From assembly GCF_012033735.1 (NCBI RefSeq), contig NZ_JAAVJD010000019.1:1-41781 (forward strand): a stretch of DNA of 41,781 nucleotides, given 5' to 3'. Source of the DNA: Streptomyces lonarensis (lineage in GTDB: Bacteria; Actinomycetota; Actinomycetes; Streptomycetales; Streptomycetaceae). The notes beneath the pieces are model-generated. The model saw only the letters and a list, made by a program, of their open reading frames with translations, made no database searches and was not told the DNA's origin. Shown piece after piece: positions 7,221 through 16,091 of this stretch. A program made the translations under genes and the position numbers. Positions within the stretch are counted from its first letter, which is position 1. Every line of letters begins with the position of its first letter.

Positions 7221-9023
7221 GTGCCCCCCGATCCCGTCCCCTCCGCTCCCGCCCCCGCCGCGCCCGATGCCGCGCCCGGTGCCCCGGCGCCCACCGCCGT
7301 CCAGTGGCGCAACGCGGCCCGCCACCTCCTCGCCAAGATGATCGGCGAGCTCTCCTACGAGGAGGTGCTGCACCCCGTCGCCCTGGGGGAGGACCGCTAC
7401 GAGCTGGCGGTCCCCGACAGTGGGCCGCCCTACCGGTTCCGCGCCCGCCGCGGCGCCTACGGGCACTGGTCGGTCGACCCGGATTCCCTGGGCCCCGAGG
7501 CCGACCCCCTCGCCTTCGTGGCCCGCACGCACGACACCCTCCTCGGCCTGACCGGCGACACCACCGGGCACCTCATCCGTGAACTCACCGCCACCCTCAG
7601 CGCCGACGCGTCGCTGGCAGCCGGCGCCGCCACCGTCGGTGAACTCGCGGAGCTCGGCTACGGTGAGCTGGAGGGCCACCAGAGCGGCCACCCCTGGCTG
7701 ATCGCCAACAAGGGCCGCGTCGGCTTCTCCGCCACCGACGCCGCGCACTGGGCCCCGGAGTCCCGCCGCGCCCACCGGCTGCCGTGGCTCGCGGTCCACC
7801 GCGACCTCGCCACCTACCGGGGGGTGGCCGCGCTCGACGACCCCGCCCGGCTCTACGCCGACGAACTGCCGGAGGCGACCAGGGAGCTGTTCGCCGACAC
7901 GGTGCGCGCCACGGGCGCCGACCCCCGGGACTACCTCTGGCTGCCGGTCCACCCCTGGCAGTGGGACAACACGATCGCCCCCCTCTTCGCCGGCCAGATA
8001 GCCGAGGGGCTGCTCATCCCGCTGCCGAGTGACGGTGTCCGGCGGCTGGCGCAGCAGTCCATCCGCACCTTCGTCAACGCGGACCGGCCCACCGGCCGCA
8101 GCGTCAAACTGCCGCTGTCGATCCTCAACACGCTGGTCTGGCGCGGGCTGCCCACCGAGCGCACCCTCGCGGCACCGGCGGTCACCGCCTGGATGCACCG
8201 CCTGCGGGACGAGGACCCCTTCCTCGCCGAGGAGACCCGGCCGGTGCTCCTGGGCGAGACCGCCTCCGTCGCGGTGCGCCACCCGCTGTACGACGCGCTG
8301 CCCGGTGTGCCCTACCAGTACCGCGAACTGCTCGGCGCGATCTGGCGCGAGCCGGTCGCCCCGTACCTGCAGCCGGGGGAGCGCGCCCGGACGCTGGCGT
8401 CGCTGCTGTCGACCGACGCCCACGGCGACCCGCTCACCGGTGAGCTGGTCCGCCGCTCCGGGCTGCAGCCCCAGGAGTGGCTCGCGCGGCTGCAGGCGGC
8501 CCTGCTCCCGCCGCTGCTGCACTTCCTCTACCGCTACGGCACCGTCTTCTCCCCGCACGGCGAGAACACCATCGTGGTCTTCGACGCCGACGACGTGCCC
8601 GTGCGGCTGGCGGTGAAGGACTTCGTCGACGACGTCAACATCAGCGCCGAGGCCCTTCCGGAGCTCGACCACATGCCCGAGGACGTCCGGGCGGTGCTGC
8701 TGACCGAACCCCCGGCGTTCCTCACCCAGTTCATCCACTCCGGGCTCTTCGTCGGCGTCTACCGCTACCTTGCTCCACTGTGCGAGGAGCATCTCGGGGT
8801 GAGGGAGGACGAGTTCTGGTCACAGGTTCGCGCGGAGATCCTCCGCTACCAACAACGGTTCCCCGAACTCAAGGAGCGCTACGACACGTTCGACATGCTC
8901 ACCGCGCGAATCGACCGGCTCTGCCTGAACCGCAACCGCCTCCACCTCGACGGGTACCGCGACCGGTCCGAGCGGCCGCACGCGGCGGTCCACGGCACCA
9001 TCCCCAACCCGCTGCACGGCTGA
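7221..9023 (+). CDS. IucA/IucC-family siderophore synthetase (second, DesD-like)
   Basis: The 600-residue product resembles DesD, the ATP-dependent synthetase that joins N-succinyl-N-hydroxycadaverine units in desferrioxamine synthesis. Visible motifs are EGHQSGHPWLIANKGRVGFS (151-170), HPWQWDN (244-250), AQQSIRTF (277-284), KLPLSILNT (296-304), HGENTIVVF (446-454) and KDFVDDV (466-472). Residues 1-25 are Pro/Ala-rich. The GTG at 7221 was chosen because GAAGGAG lies 5 nt upstream and the family fold begins at about residue 28. It is distinct in sequence from the first synthetase, so the pair probably makes two different bonds of one molecule rather than duplicating a step. A 74-bp gap separates it from dinG, which has its own promoter. 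Confidence 0.87.
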   Translation: MPPDPVPSAPAPAAPDAAPGAPAPTAVQWRNAARHLLAKMIGELSYEEVLHPVALGEDRYELAVPDSGPPYRFRARRGAYGHWSVDPDSLGPEADPLAFVARTHDTLLGLTGDTTGHLIRELTATLSADASLAAGAATVGELAELGYGELEGHQSGHPWLIANKGRVGFSATDAAHWAPESRRAHRLPWLAVHRDLATYRGVAALDDPARLYADELPEATRELFADTVRATGADPRDYLWLPVHPWQWDNTIAPLFAGQIAEGLLIPLPSDGVRRLAQQSIRTFVNADRPTGRSVKLPLSILNTLVWRGLPTERTLAAPAVTAWMHRLRDEDPFLAEETRPVLLGETASVAVRHPLYDALPGVPYQYRELLGAIWREPVAPYLQPGERARTLASLLSTDAHGDPLTGELVRRSGLQPQEWLARLQAALLPPLLHFLYRYGTVFSPHGENTIVVFDADDVPVRLAVKDFVDDVNISAEALPELDHMPEDVRAVLLTEPPAFLTQFIHSGLFVGVYRYLAPLCEEHLGVREDEFWSQVRAEILRYQQRFPELKERYDTFDMLTARIDRLCLNRNRLHLDGYRDRSERPHAAVHGTIPNPLHG

Positions 9024-9082
9024 GCGCCGCGGGCACGGCCGAGGGCGGTGGCGGACGGCCGGGGAGTGTCGGTGGCAGCGGC

Positions 9083-9088
9083 TAGGGT
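9083..9088 (+). promoter_or_regulatory. -10 element, leaderless dinG-type promoter
   Basis: TAGGGT ends 9 nt before the ATG at 9098, which places the transcript start at or next to the start codon. There is no ribosome binding site before this ATG. No clear -35 is visible. Confidence 0.5.
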
Positions 9089-9097
9089 GGCTGCCCT

Positions 9098-11128
9098 ATG
9101 AGCGCACCATCGGGCGATCCCAGCCTCTCCGACCTGCTGAACGCCGCCGTCGGGGCCGTCGGCGGCACCGAACGTCCCGGGCAGACCGCGATGGCAGGTG
9201 CCGTCGCCGAGGCCATCGCGGACGGCACCCATCTGCTGGCCCAGGCCGGCACCGGCACCGGGAAGTCGCTCGGCTACCTGGTGCCGGCGCTGGCGCAGGG
9301 CGAGCGTGTCGTGGTCGCCACCGCGACGCTGGCGCTCCAACGCCAGCTGGTCGAGCGGGACCTCCCGCGGCTGACCGAAGCGCTCCACCCGCTGCTGCGC
9401 CGCCGCCCGGAGTTCGCGACGCTGAAGGGGCGCTCCAACTACCTCTGTCTGCACCGGCTGCACGAAGGCGTCCCCTCCGACGACGGCGACGCCCTCTTCG
9501 ACCCGCTGGAGGCCGCGGCGGAGGCCGGTTCCGGTCCGTCGAGCAAGCTCGGCAAGGACCTGCTGCGCATGCGGGACTGGGCCGACGAGACCGAGACCGG
9601 GGACCGCGACGCCCTCACCCCGGGCGTCTCCGACAAGGCGTGGTCGCAGGTCTCCGTCTCCTCCCGCGAATGCCTGGGCGCGACCCGCTGCGCGTACGGC
9701 CCCGACTGCTTCGCCGAGGCGGCGCGTGAGCGCGCCAAGCTGAGCGACGTCATCGTCACCAACCACGCGCTGCTGGCCATCGACGCTCTCGAGGGCGCGC
9801 CGGTGCTGCCCGAGCACGAGGTCCTGATCGTCGACGAGGCGCACGAACTCGTCTCGCGGGTGACCGGCGTCGCCACCGGCGAGCTCGCCCCGGGCGGCGT
9901 CTCCCGGGCCGTGCGGCGCTCGTCGAAGCTGATCGACGAGAAGGCGGCGGACCAGCTCATGGCCGCGGGGGAGGAGTTCGAACGCATCATGGAGCTGGCG
10001 CTCCCCGGCCGGCTGGAGGAGGTCCCGGAGGAACTCGGCCACGCCCTGGCCCTGCTGCGGGACGCCGCGCGCAGCGCGATCACGGAGCTGGGAGGGTCGC
10101 GCGACGCCGGGACGCAGGACGAGGACGCCGTGCGCCGCCAGGCCCGCGCTTCCATCGAGACCGTGCACGACGTGGCCGAACGCGTCCTCGCCGGCTCCGA
10201 GTACGACGTCGTCTGGTACGAGCGCCACGACCGCTACGGGGCGTCGCTCCGGGTCGCTCCGCTCAACGTCTCGCAACAACTGGGCGAGAAGCTCTTCGCG
10301 GAACGCTCGGTCGTCCTCACCTCGGCCACGTTGAAGCTCGGCGGAGACTTCCACGGTGTGGCCGCCTCGGTGGGGCTGCGTCGCGAGGCGGTGCTGCCGG
10401 AAGGGGGCGCGCCGGAGCAGGGCGCCGAGGGTGTCGCCGAACTGCCGCGCTGGCGCGGGCTGGACGTGGGGTCGCCGTTCGACTACCGCAAGCAGGGCAT
10501 CCTCTACGTCGCGCGCACGCTGTCGCCCCCCGGGCGGGAGGGCGACCGCACCGACATGCTGGACGAGCTGGCCGAGCTCATCGAGGCGGCCGGCGGCCGC
10601 ACCCTGGGGCTGTTCTCCTCGATGCGGGGCGCCCGCGCCGCCGCCGAGGCGATGCGCGGCCGTTTGGACGTCCCCGTCCTGCTGCAGGGCGAGGAGACGC
10701 TCGGCGAACTCATCCGTGCCTTCGCCGACGACGAGGCCACCTGCCTGTTCGGCACGCTCTCGCTCTGGCAGGGGGTGGACGTGCCCGGTCCCGCCTGCCA
10801 GCTCGTGGTGATGGACCGGGTGCCGTTCCCCCGGCCGGACGATCCGCTGATGAGCGCGCGGCAGCGTGCCGTGGAGAAGGCGGGCGGCAACGGCTTCATG
10901 GCCGTGGCGGCCACACACGCGGCGCTGTTGATGGCGCAGGGGGCCGGGCGGCTGGTGCGGGCCACGGGGGACCGGGGCGTCGTCGCCGTGCTCGACCCCC
11001 GGGTGGCGACCGCTCGGTACGGCAGCTTCCTGCGCGCCTCGATGCCGGACTTCTGGTTCACGGCCGACGGCGCGGTGGTGCGGCGCTCGCTGGCCGCCAT
11101 CAACACCCCCGGCGGAGGCGGCAGCTGA
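9098..11128 (+). CDS. DinG/XPD-family ATP-dependent DNA helicase
   Basis: A superfamily 2 helicase of 676 residues related to DinG and YoaA, which unwind damage-associated or R-loop structures 5'-3'. Walker A is AGTGTGKS (50-57) and the Walker B box is DEAH (246-249). Four cysteines in the XPD arrangement (Cys117, Cys192, Cys198, Cys204) should hold a 4Fe-4S cluster. Late motifs include SATLKLGG near 409, GLFSSMRGA near 506, GTLSLWQGVDVPG near 552 and QGAGRLVRATGDRG near 613. The ATG at 9098 is preceded by a -10 at leaderless distance rather than a ribosome binding site. It converges on lexA, but I saw no LexA box in front of it, so damage control is not shown by the sequence. Confidence 0.9.
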   Translation: MSAPSGDPSLSDLLNAAVGAVGGTERPGQTAMAGAVAEAIADGTHLLAQAGTGTGKSLGYLVPALAQGERVVVATATLALQRQLVERDLPRLTEALHPLLRRRPEFATLKGRSNYLCLHRLHEGVPSDDGDALFDPLEAAAEAGSGPSSKLGKDLLRMRDWADETETGDRDALTPGVSDKAWSQVSVSSRECLGATRCAYGPDCFAEAARERAKLSDVIVTNHALLAIDALEGAPVLPEHEVLIVDEAHELVSRVTGVATGELAPGGVSRAVRRSSKLIDEKAADQLMAAGEEFERIMELALPGRLEEVPEELGHALALLRDAARSAITELGGSRDAGTQDEDAVRRQARASIETVHDVAERVLAGSEYDVVWYERHDRYGASLRVAPLNVSQQLGEKLFAERSVVLTSATLKLGGDFHGVAASVGLRREAVLPEGGAPEQGAEGVAELPRWRGLDVGSPFDYRKQGILYVARTLSPPGREGDRTDMLDELAELIEAAGGRTLGLFSSMRGARAAAEAMRGRLDVPVLLQGEETLGELIRAFADDEATCLFGTLSLWQGVDVPGPACQLVVMDRVPFPRPDDPLMSARQRAVEKAGGNGFMAVAATHAALLMAQGAGRLVRATGDRGVVAVLDPRVATARYGSFLRASMPDFWFTADGAVVRRSLAAINTPGGGGS

Positions 11129-11131
11129 GAC

Positions 11132-11155
11132 ACCCCGCGGCTGCCGCAGCGGGGT
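11132..11155 (+). terminator. Terminator after the dinG-type gene
   Basis: A 7-bp stem (11132-11138 with 11149-11155) with a 10-nt loop begins 4 bp after the stop codon. Confidence 0.5.
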
Positions 11156-11167
11156 CGGCGGAGGCGG

Positions 11168-11192
11168 GCGCCGGGCCGTTCGGCCCGGGCGC
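11168..11192. terminator. Hairpin between the dinG-type gene and lexA
   Basis: An 8-bp core stem (11171-11178 with 11181-11188) continues past one bulged G into three further pairs (11168-11170 with 11190-11192). It lies between convergent genes and may terminate lexA as well. Confidence 0.55.
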
Positions 11193-11213
11193 GCCCGCAG
11201 CGCGGGCCGGCGT

Positions 11214-11963
11214 TCAGATGCGGCGCATGACGGCGACGACCTTGCCGAGGATGGTGGCGTCGCCGCCCGGGATCGGCTGGTAGGCGGAGTTGTGGGGCAG
11301 CAGCCAGATCTGGCCGTCCTCCCGCTTGAAGCGCTTCACGGTCGCCTCGCCGTCCAGCATGGCGGCGACGATGTCACCGTTCTCGGCGACCGGCTGCCGG
11401 CGGACGGTGACCCAGTCGCCGTCGCAGATGGCGGCCTCGATCATGGAGTCGCCCACGACCTTCAGGACGAAGAGCTCGCCGTCGCCGACGAGCTGCCTCG
11501 GCAGCGGGAAGACGTCCTCGACGGACTCCTCGGCCAGGATCGGACCACCGGCGGCGATCCGGCCCACCAGCGGGACGTAGGAGGCCGCGGGCTTGCCGCC
11601 GGCGTCGGCCGGCTGCGGCGTCGGCGTCTCGGCACCGCGCACCTCGTAGGCGCGGGGCCGGTGCGGGTCGCGTCGCAGGAAGCCCTTGCGCTCCAGCGCC
11701 ATCAGCTGGTGCGCGACGGAGGAGGTCGAGGAGAGGCCGACGGCCTGACCGATCTCGCGCATCGACGGCGGGTACCCGCGCCGCTGGACGGAGTCGCGGA
11801 TGACCTCGATCACGCGGCGCTGCCGGTCGGTGAGCCCCGAGCTGTCCGCCCGGATGCCGGGAGGTCGCCCCGGCATCGAACGCGCCGCGGGCGGGTCGCC
11901 CGCGTGTCCGCCGCCGCCGCGGGCCAGCGGAGCCGTGATCGTGTCTTCTGCTGCGGTGGTCAT
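11214..11963 (-). CDS. lexA: SOS repressor LexA
   Basis: LexA represses DNA-damage genes and cleaves itself when RecA filaments form. The 249-residue protein has an N-terminal winged helix (about 43-109, with [20 protein letters not shown]), a linker, and an S24 peptidase domain. The cleavage site Ala138-Gly139 lies in GRIAAGGP. The catalytic dyad is Ser173 (VGDSM) and Lys210 (EATVK). The ATG at 11963 is preceded by GAGAGGGG at 5 nt; a GTG at 11999 would add 12 residues and has no such site. A LexA box lies 62 bp upstream, consistent with autoregulation. The first 30 residues are the variable tail seen in streptomycete LexA. Confidence 0.96.
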   Translation of the reverse strand: MTTAAEDTITAPLARGGGGHAGDPPAARSMPGRPPGIRADSSGLTDRQRRVIEVIRDSVQRRGYPPSMREIGQAVGLSSTSSVAHQLMALERKGFLRRDPHRPRAYEVRGAETPTPQPADAGGKPAASYVPLVGRIAAGGPILAEESVEDVFPLPRQLVGDGELFVLKVVGDSMIEAAICDGDWVTVRRQPVAENGDIVAAMLDGEATVKRFKREDGQIWLLPHNSAYQPIPGGDATILGKVVAVMRRI

Positions 11964-12024
11964 CTCGCCCCTCTCGACTGTTACTCCCTGGCCAGACAAC
12001 GGTAGTTGCTATCGAAAGGTTGCG

Positions 12025-12040
12025 CCAAACACACGTTCGA
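12025..12040. promoter_or_regulatory. LexA (SOS) box of lexA
   Basis: CCAAACACACGTTCGA matches the actinobacterial consensus TCGAAC-N4-GTTCGA at 10 of 12 specified positions. On the minus strand it reads TCGAACGTGTGTTTGG. Its position upstream of lexA fits autorepression. TTGGCG at its lexA-proximal edge could be the -35. Confidence 0.8.
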
Positions 12041-12206
12041 GTGATATTCCATTGATCTGCTCATTTGATCATGCCGGTCGGTGTATGGGTCCTGCTGCGG
12101 CACGCCCCGGCGAGGCCCGCGCGCCCGGCGGGGCCGACTCCCTTATGCTCGGCACGGCCCCTCCCACTCCGCCCCGGCTCGCCGGGAGCCCGATTCGGTG
12201 GCTCGA

Positions 12207-12254
12207 CCCAAGATCTAGTGGTCGAGCAAGGAGGCGTCACCCACAATTAGTGGT
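12207..12254. promoter_or_regulatory. Tandem NrdR boxes
   Basis: Two 16-bp elements, CCCAAGATCTAGTGGT (12207-12222) and ACCCACAATTAGTGGT (12239-12254), are offset by exactly 32 bp, three helical turns. Both resemble the NrdR box (acaCwAtATaTwGtgt), and the phased pair is the known arrangement for NrdR. They sit just upstream of nrdR-nrdJ and would give autoregulation. Confidence 0.8.
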
Positions 12255-12284
12255 CCCCGGGGTTCGGTGCCCCGGTCGATCGCC

Positions 12285-12290
12285 TATGCT
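12285..12290 (+). promoter_or_regulatory. -10 element of nrdR-nrdJ
   Basis: TATGCT matches the TANNNT pattern and lies 30 bp after the second NrdR box. The -35 region is poor. A 5' leader of about 70 nt would result. I see no cobalamin riboswitch in this leader. Confidence 0.45.
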
Positions 12291-12367
12291 GGGAACGAGC
12301 GCGGCGGCCCCGCGGCCGGCACCGGTCGGCAGCGAAACGGCCGCTCCGAACCGAGGAGACCGGACCC

Positions 12368-12868
12368 ATGCACTGTCCCTTCTGCCGGCACAGCGACAGC
12401 CGGGTCGTGGACAGTCGCACGGCTGACGACGGCACCACCATCCGCCGCCGCCGGCAGTGCCCGCACTGCTCCCGGCGCTTCACGACCCTGGAGACCGCGG
12501 CGCTGATGGTCATCAAGCGCAGCGGGGTCACCGAGCCCTTCAGCCGCGACAAGGTCATCGCCGGGGTCCGCAAGGCCTGCCAGGGCCGTCCGGTCACCGA
12601 GGACGCGCTCGCGCTCCTGGGGCAGCGCGTCGAGGAGGCGCTGCGCGCGACGGGGAGCGCCGAGCTCTCCGCCCACGACGTCGGGCTGGCGATACTGGGC
12701 CCGCTGCGGGAACTCGACCTGGTCGCCTATCTGCGGTTCGCCTCCGTCTACCGGGCGTTCGACAGCCTGGAGGACTTCGAGGCAGCGGTCGCGGAACTGC
12801 GGTCCACCCGCGACGCGGCCCCGGAGCCGGCCGATGCCGAATGCGACCGCGCGACGCGGGCCGACTGA
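12368..12868 (+). CDS. nrdR: Transcriptional repressor NrdR
   Basis: NrdR senses ATP/dATP and represses ribonucleotide reductase genes. The 166-residue protein has a zinc ribbon with Cys3, Cys6, Cys31 and Cys34 (CPFC and CPHC), followed by an ATP-cone (about 46-136) starting with [16 protein letters not shown]. The last 30 residues are acidic and variable. The ATG at 12368 has GAGGAG 9 nt upstream. It is followed after 139 bp by nrdJ in the same orientation, the standard streptomycete nrdRJ arrangement, and two NrdR boxes precede it. Confidence 0.97.
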   Translation: MHCPFCRHSDSRVVDSRTADDGTTIRRRRQCPHCSRRFTTLETAALMVIKRSGVTEPFSRDKVIAGVRKACQGRPVTEDALALLGQRVEEALRATGSAELSAHDVGLAILGPLRELDLVAYLRFASVYRAFDSLEDFEAAVAELRSTRDAAPEPADAECDRATRAD

Positions 12869-13007
12869 GCCGGACCCGGGTCCGGCACCACACCACCGCG
12901 CTCCGGCCCCTTGGCCGCGGCGCGCTGACAGAACAGAGCGGTGCCCCGCCCGTCCCACGCGGCGCACGGGGCACATCGGGGCGTTCCACGCCCGATTGGG
13001 AGGCGGC

Positions 13008-15890
13008 ATGACAGAGACGACGAGCGGTCCGGCACGGGGTTCCCGTACCAAGGGCGGCAAGAAGGCCAGGTCGGGCAAGGGCCTGCGGATCGAACGCGTC
13101 CACACCACCCCCGGCGTGCACCCCTACGACGAGGTCACCTGGCAGCGCCGGGACGTCGTGATGACCAACTGGCGCGACGGCAGCGTCAACTTCGAGCAGC
13201 GCGGGGTGGAGTTCCCCGACTTCTGGTCGGTCAACGCCGTCAACATCGTCACCAGCAAGTACTTCCGCGGCGCTGTCGGCACCCCGCAGCGGGAGACCAG
13301 CCTGCGGCAGCTGATCGACCGCGTCGTCACCACCTACCGCGCGGCGGGCGAGCAGCACGGCTACTTCGCCACCGCCGAGGACGCGGAGGTCTTCGAGCAC
13401 GAGCTCGCGTACGCCGTGCTCCACCAGATCTTCGCGTTCAACTCGCCGGTCTGGTTCAACGTCGGCACCCGCCAGCCCCAGCAGGTCAGCGCCTGCTTCA
13501 TCCTCTCCGTCGACGACTCCATGGAGTCGATCCTCGACTGGTACAAGGAGGAGGGGATGATCTTCAAGGGCGGCTCAGGGGCGGGACTCAACCTCTCGCG
13601 CATCCGCTCCTCGCGCGAACTGCTCTCCTCCGGTGGCAACGCCTCCGGCCCGGTCTCCTTCATGCGCGGCGCCGACGCCTCCGCCGGGACGATCAAGTCC
13701 GGCGGTGCGACCCGCCGGGCCGCGAAGATGGTCGTCCTGGACGTCGACCACCCCGACATCGAGGCCTTCATCGACACCAAGGTGAAGGAGGAGGAGAAGA
13801 TCCGCGCGCTGCGCGACGCCGGGTTCGACATGGACCTCGGCGGGGACGACATCACCTCCGTGCAGTACCAGAACGCCAACAATTCCGTCCGGGTCAACGA
13901 CACGTTCATGCGTGCCGCGCGGGACGGCGGCCGGTTCGGGCTGCGCGCCCGGATGACGGGCGAGGTCATCGAGGAGGTCGACGCCCGCGGCCTGCTGCGC
14001 CGCATGGCGGAGGCCGCCCACGTCTGCGCCGACCCCGGCATCCAGTACGACGACACCATCAACCGGTGGCACACCTGCCCGGAGTCCGGCCGCATCTCGG
14101 CGTCGAACCCGTGCAGCGAGTACATGCACCTCGACGACACCTCCTGCAACCTTGCCTCGATCAACCTGCTGAAGTTCCTCCGCGACGACGACCAGGGCCG
14201 CCAGTCCTTCGACGCGGAGCGGTTCGCGCAGGTCACCGAGCTGATCATCACCGCGATGGACATCTCCATCTGCTTCGCCGACTTCCCGACCGAGAAGATC
14301 GCCGAGAACACCCGCGCCTTCCGCCAGCTCGGCATCGGCTACGCCAACCTGGGCGCGCTGCTGATGGCGACCGGCCACGCCTACGACTCCGACGGCGGGC
14401 GCGCGCTGGCCGGCTCCATCACCTCGCTGATGACCGGCACCGCGTACCGGCGCTCGGCCGAGCTCGCCGGCGTCGTCGGCCCCTACGACGGCTACGACCG
14501 CAACAGTGAGGCGCACCGGCGGGTCATGGCGCAGCACGCCGACGCCAACGGCATCGCGCAGCGGGGCGACGACCTCGACACCCCGGTCTGGGCGGCCGCC
14601 ACCGAGGCGTGGGCCGACGTCCTCCGGCTGGGCGAGGAGCACGGTTTCCGCAACGCGCAGGCCAGCGTGCTGGCGCCGACCGGCACCATCGGGCTGATGA
14701 TGGACTGCGACACCACCGGCGTCGAACCCGACCTCGCCCTGGTCAAGTTCAAGAAGCTGGTCGGCGGCGGCTCGATGCAGATCGTCAACAACACCGTCCC
14801 CAAGGCGCTGAAGCGGCTGGGATACCAGGACGAGCAGGTCGAGGCGATCGTCGCCCACATCGCCGACCACGGCAACGTGGTCGACGCGCCCGGCCTCAAG
14901 CCGGAGCACTACGAGGTGTTCGACTGCGCCATGGGCGAGCGCTCCATCTCGCCGATGGGGCACGTGCGGATGATGGCCGCGGCGCAGCCGTTCCTCTCCG
15001 GCGCCATCTCGAAGACCGTCAACATGCCGGCCTCCTCGACCGTGGACGACGTGGAGGAGATCTACGTCAAGGGCTGGGAGCTGGGCGTCAAGGCGCTGGC
15101 CGTCTACGTCGAGAACAGCAAGGTCGGACAGCCGCTCTCCGCCAAGCAGAAGGACGGCGCCACGACCGACGCCGGCACGGCGGCCCCGGCCCCCGAGAAG
15201 GTCATCGAGTACCGGCCGATCCGGCGGCGGCTGCCCAAGGGCCGCCCGGGTATCACCACCTCCTTCACCGTGGGTGGCGCCGAGGGCTACATGACCGCGA
15301 ACTCCTACCCGGACGACGGTCTGGGCGAGGTCTTCCTGAAGATGTCCAAGCAGGGCTCGACCCTCGCGGGGATGATGGACGCCTTCTCCATCGCGGTCTC
15401 GGTCGGGTTGCAGTACGGGGTGCCGCTGGAGACCTACGTCTCGAAGTTCACCAACATGCGGTTCGAGCCGGCCGGTATGACGGACGACCCCGACGTGCGG
15501 ATGGCCCAGTCGATCGTCGACTACATCTTCCGCCGTCTCGCGCTGGACTTCCTGCCCTTCGAGACGCGCTCCGCCCTGGGCATCCACTCGGCGGAGGAGC
15601 GGCAGCGCCACCTCGACACCGGTTCGTACGAGCCGGGCGTGGAGGAGGTCGACGTGGAGTCCCTCTCCCAGTCCGCACCGACGGCGCCCGGCCGGCCGAA
15701 CGCCGCGGCCCGACCGGCGGCGGAGCCGGCTGCCGCGCCGCAGGCGGCACACAACTCGACGGAGCTGGCGGAGATCCGACTCGGTCTGAGTGCCGATGCT
15801 CCGCTGTGCTTCTCCTGCGGCACCAAGATGCGGCGGGCGGGAAGCTGCTACCTCTGCGAGGGCTGCGGCTCCACCAGCGGCTGCAGCTGA
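13008..15890 (+). CDS. nrdJ: Vitamin B12-dependent (class II) ribonucleotide reductase
   Basis: NrdJ reduces ribonucleotides to deoxyribonucleotides using adenosylcobalamin to make the active-site thiyl radical, so it works with or without oxygen. The 960-residue protein carries the radical site NPCSEY with Cys369 and Glu371, a probable redox pair Cys163 (SACFI) and Cys380 (DTSCNLAS), and the loop APTGTIGLMMDCDTTGVEP near 563-581. The C-terminus is a Cys-rich ribbon (CFSCGTKM, CYLCEGCG) that should recycle the disulfide. The ATG at 13008 has GGGAGG 4 nt upstream. Residues 1-25 are basic and variable. A long Ala/Pro linker (about 885-920) precedes the C-terminal cysteines. It is likely co-transcribed with nrdR. 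Confidence 0.96.
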   Translation: MTETTSGPARGSRTKGGKKARSGKGLRIERVHTTPGVHPYDEVTWQRRDVVMTNWRDGSVNFEQRGVEFPDFWSVNAVNIVTSKYFRGAVGTPQRETSLRQLIDRVVTTYRAAGEQHGYFATAEDAEVFEHELAYAVLHQIFAFNSPVWFNVGTRQPQQVSACFILSVDDSMESILDWYKEEGMIFKGGSGAGLNLSRIRSSRELLSSGGNASGPVSFMRGADASAGTIKSGGATRRAAKMVVLDVDHPDIEAFIDTKVKEEEKIRALRDAGFDMDLGGDDITSVQYQNANNSVRVNDTFMRAARDGGRFGLRARMTGEVIEEVDARGLLRRMAEAAHVCADPGIQYDDTINRWHTCPESGRISASNPCSEYMHLDDTSCNLASINLLKFLRDDDQGRQSFDAERFAQVTELIITAMDISICFADFPTEKIAENTRAFRQLGIGYANLGALLMATGHAYDSDGGRALAGSITSLMTGTAYRRSAELAGVVGPYDGYDRNSEAHRRVMAQHADANGIAQRGDDLDTPVWAAATEAWADVLRLGEEHGFRNAQASVLAPTGTIGLMMDCDTTGVEPDLALVKFKKLVGGGSMQIVNNTVPKALKRLGYQDEQVEAIVAHIADHGNVVDAPGLKPEHYEVFDCAMGERSISPMGHVRMMAAAQPFLSGAISKTVNMPASSTVDDVEEIYVKGWELGVKALAVYVENSKVGQPLSAKQKDGATTDAGTAAPAPEKVIEYRPIRRRLPKGRPGITTSFTVGGAEGYMTANSYPDDGLGEVFLKMSKQGSTLAGMMDAFSIAVSVGLQYGVPLETYVSKFTNMRFEPAGMTDDPDVRMAQSIVDYIFRRLALDFLPFETRSALGIHSAEERQRHLDTGSYEPGVEEVDVESLSQSAPTAPGRPNAAARPAAEPAAAPQAAHNSTELAEIRLGLSADAPLCFSCGTKMRRAGSCYLCEGCGSTSGCS

Positions 15891-15916
15891 TCGACGCGGC
15901 ACCTCGCGGCACGGTT

Positions 15917-15950
15917 GCGGCGGGTGGACCCGGACAGGTCCGCCCGCCGC
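15917..15950 (+). terminator. Terminator after nrdJ
   Basis: A 14-bp stem with one G-T wobble (15917-15930 with 15937-15950) encloses a 6-nt loop, 26 bp after the stop codon. Confidence 0.75.
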
Positions 15951-16079
15951 GGCGAGTCGTCCGGCGGGTCCGTGCCCCGTCCCGCAGCTGCTGCGGCCGC
16001 CCCGCACCGGCAGGCGCCCGGCCGCCCGGACGGGGGCCGGGGCTCCGGACGGCCAGTACCGGGCGGACCCCGGCGGTCA

Positions 16080-16085
16080 TAGGAT
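16080..16085 (+). promoter_or_regulatory. -10 element, leaderless promoter
   Basis: TAGGAT ends 6 nt before the GTG at 16092, so the mRNA probably begins at the start codon. No ribosome binding site is present. Confidence 0.5.
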
Positions 16086-16091
16086 GGCGCG

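Noticed and set aside
12255..12367. Cobalamin riboswitch before nrdR-nrdJ
   Set aside because: The leader is too short and shows no B12 box; such a riboswitch is known on class I operons instead.
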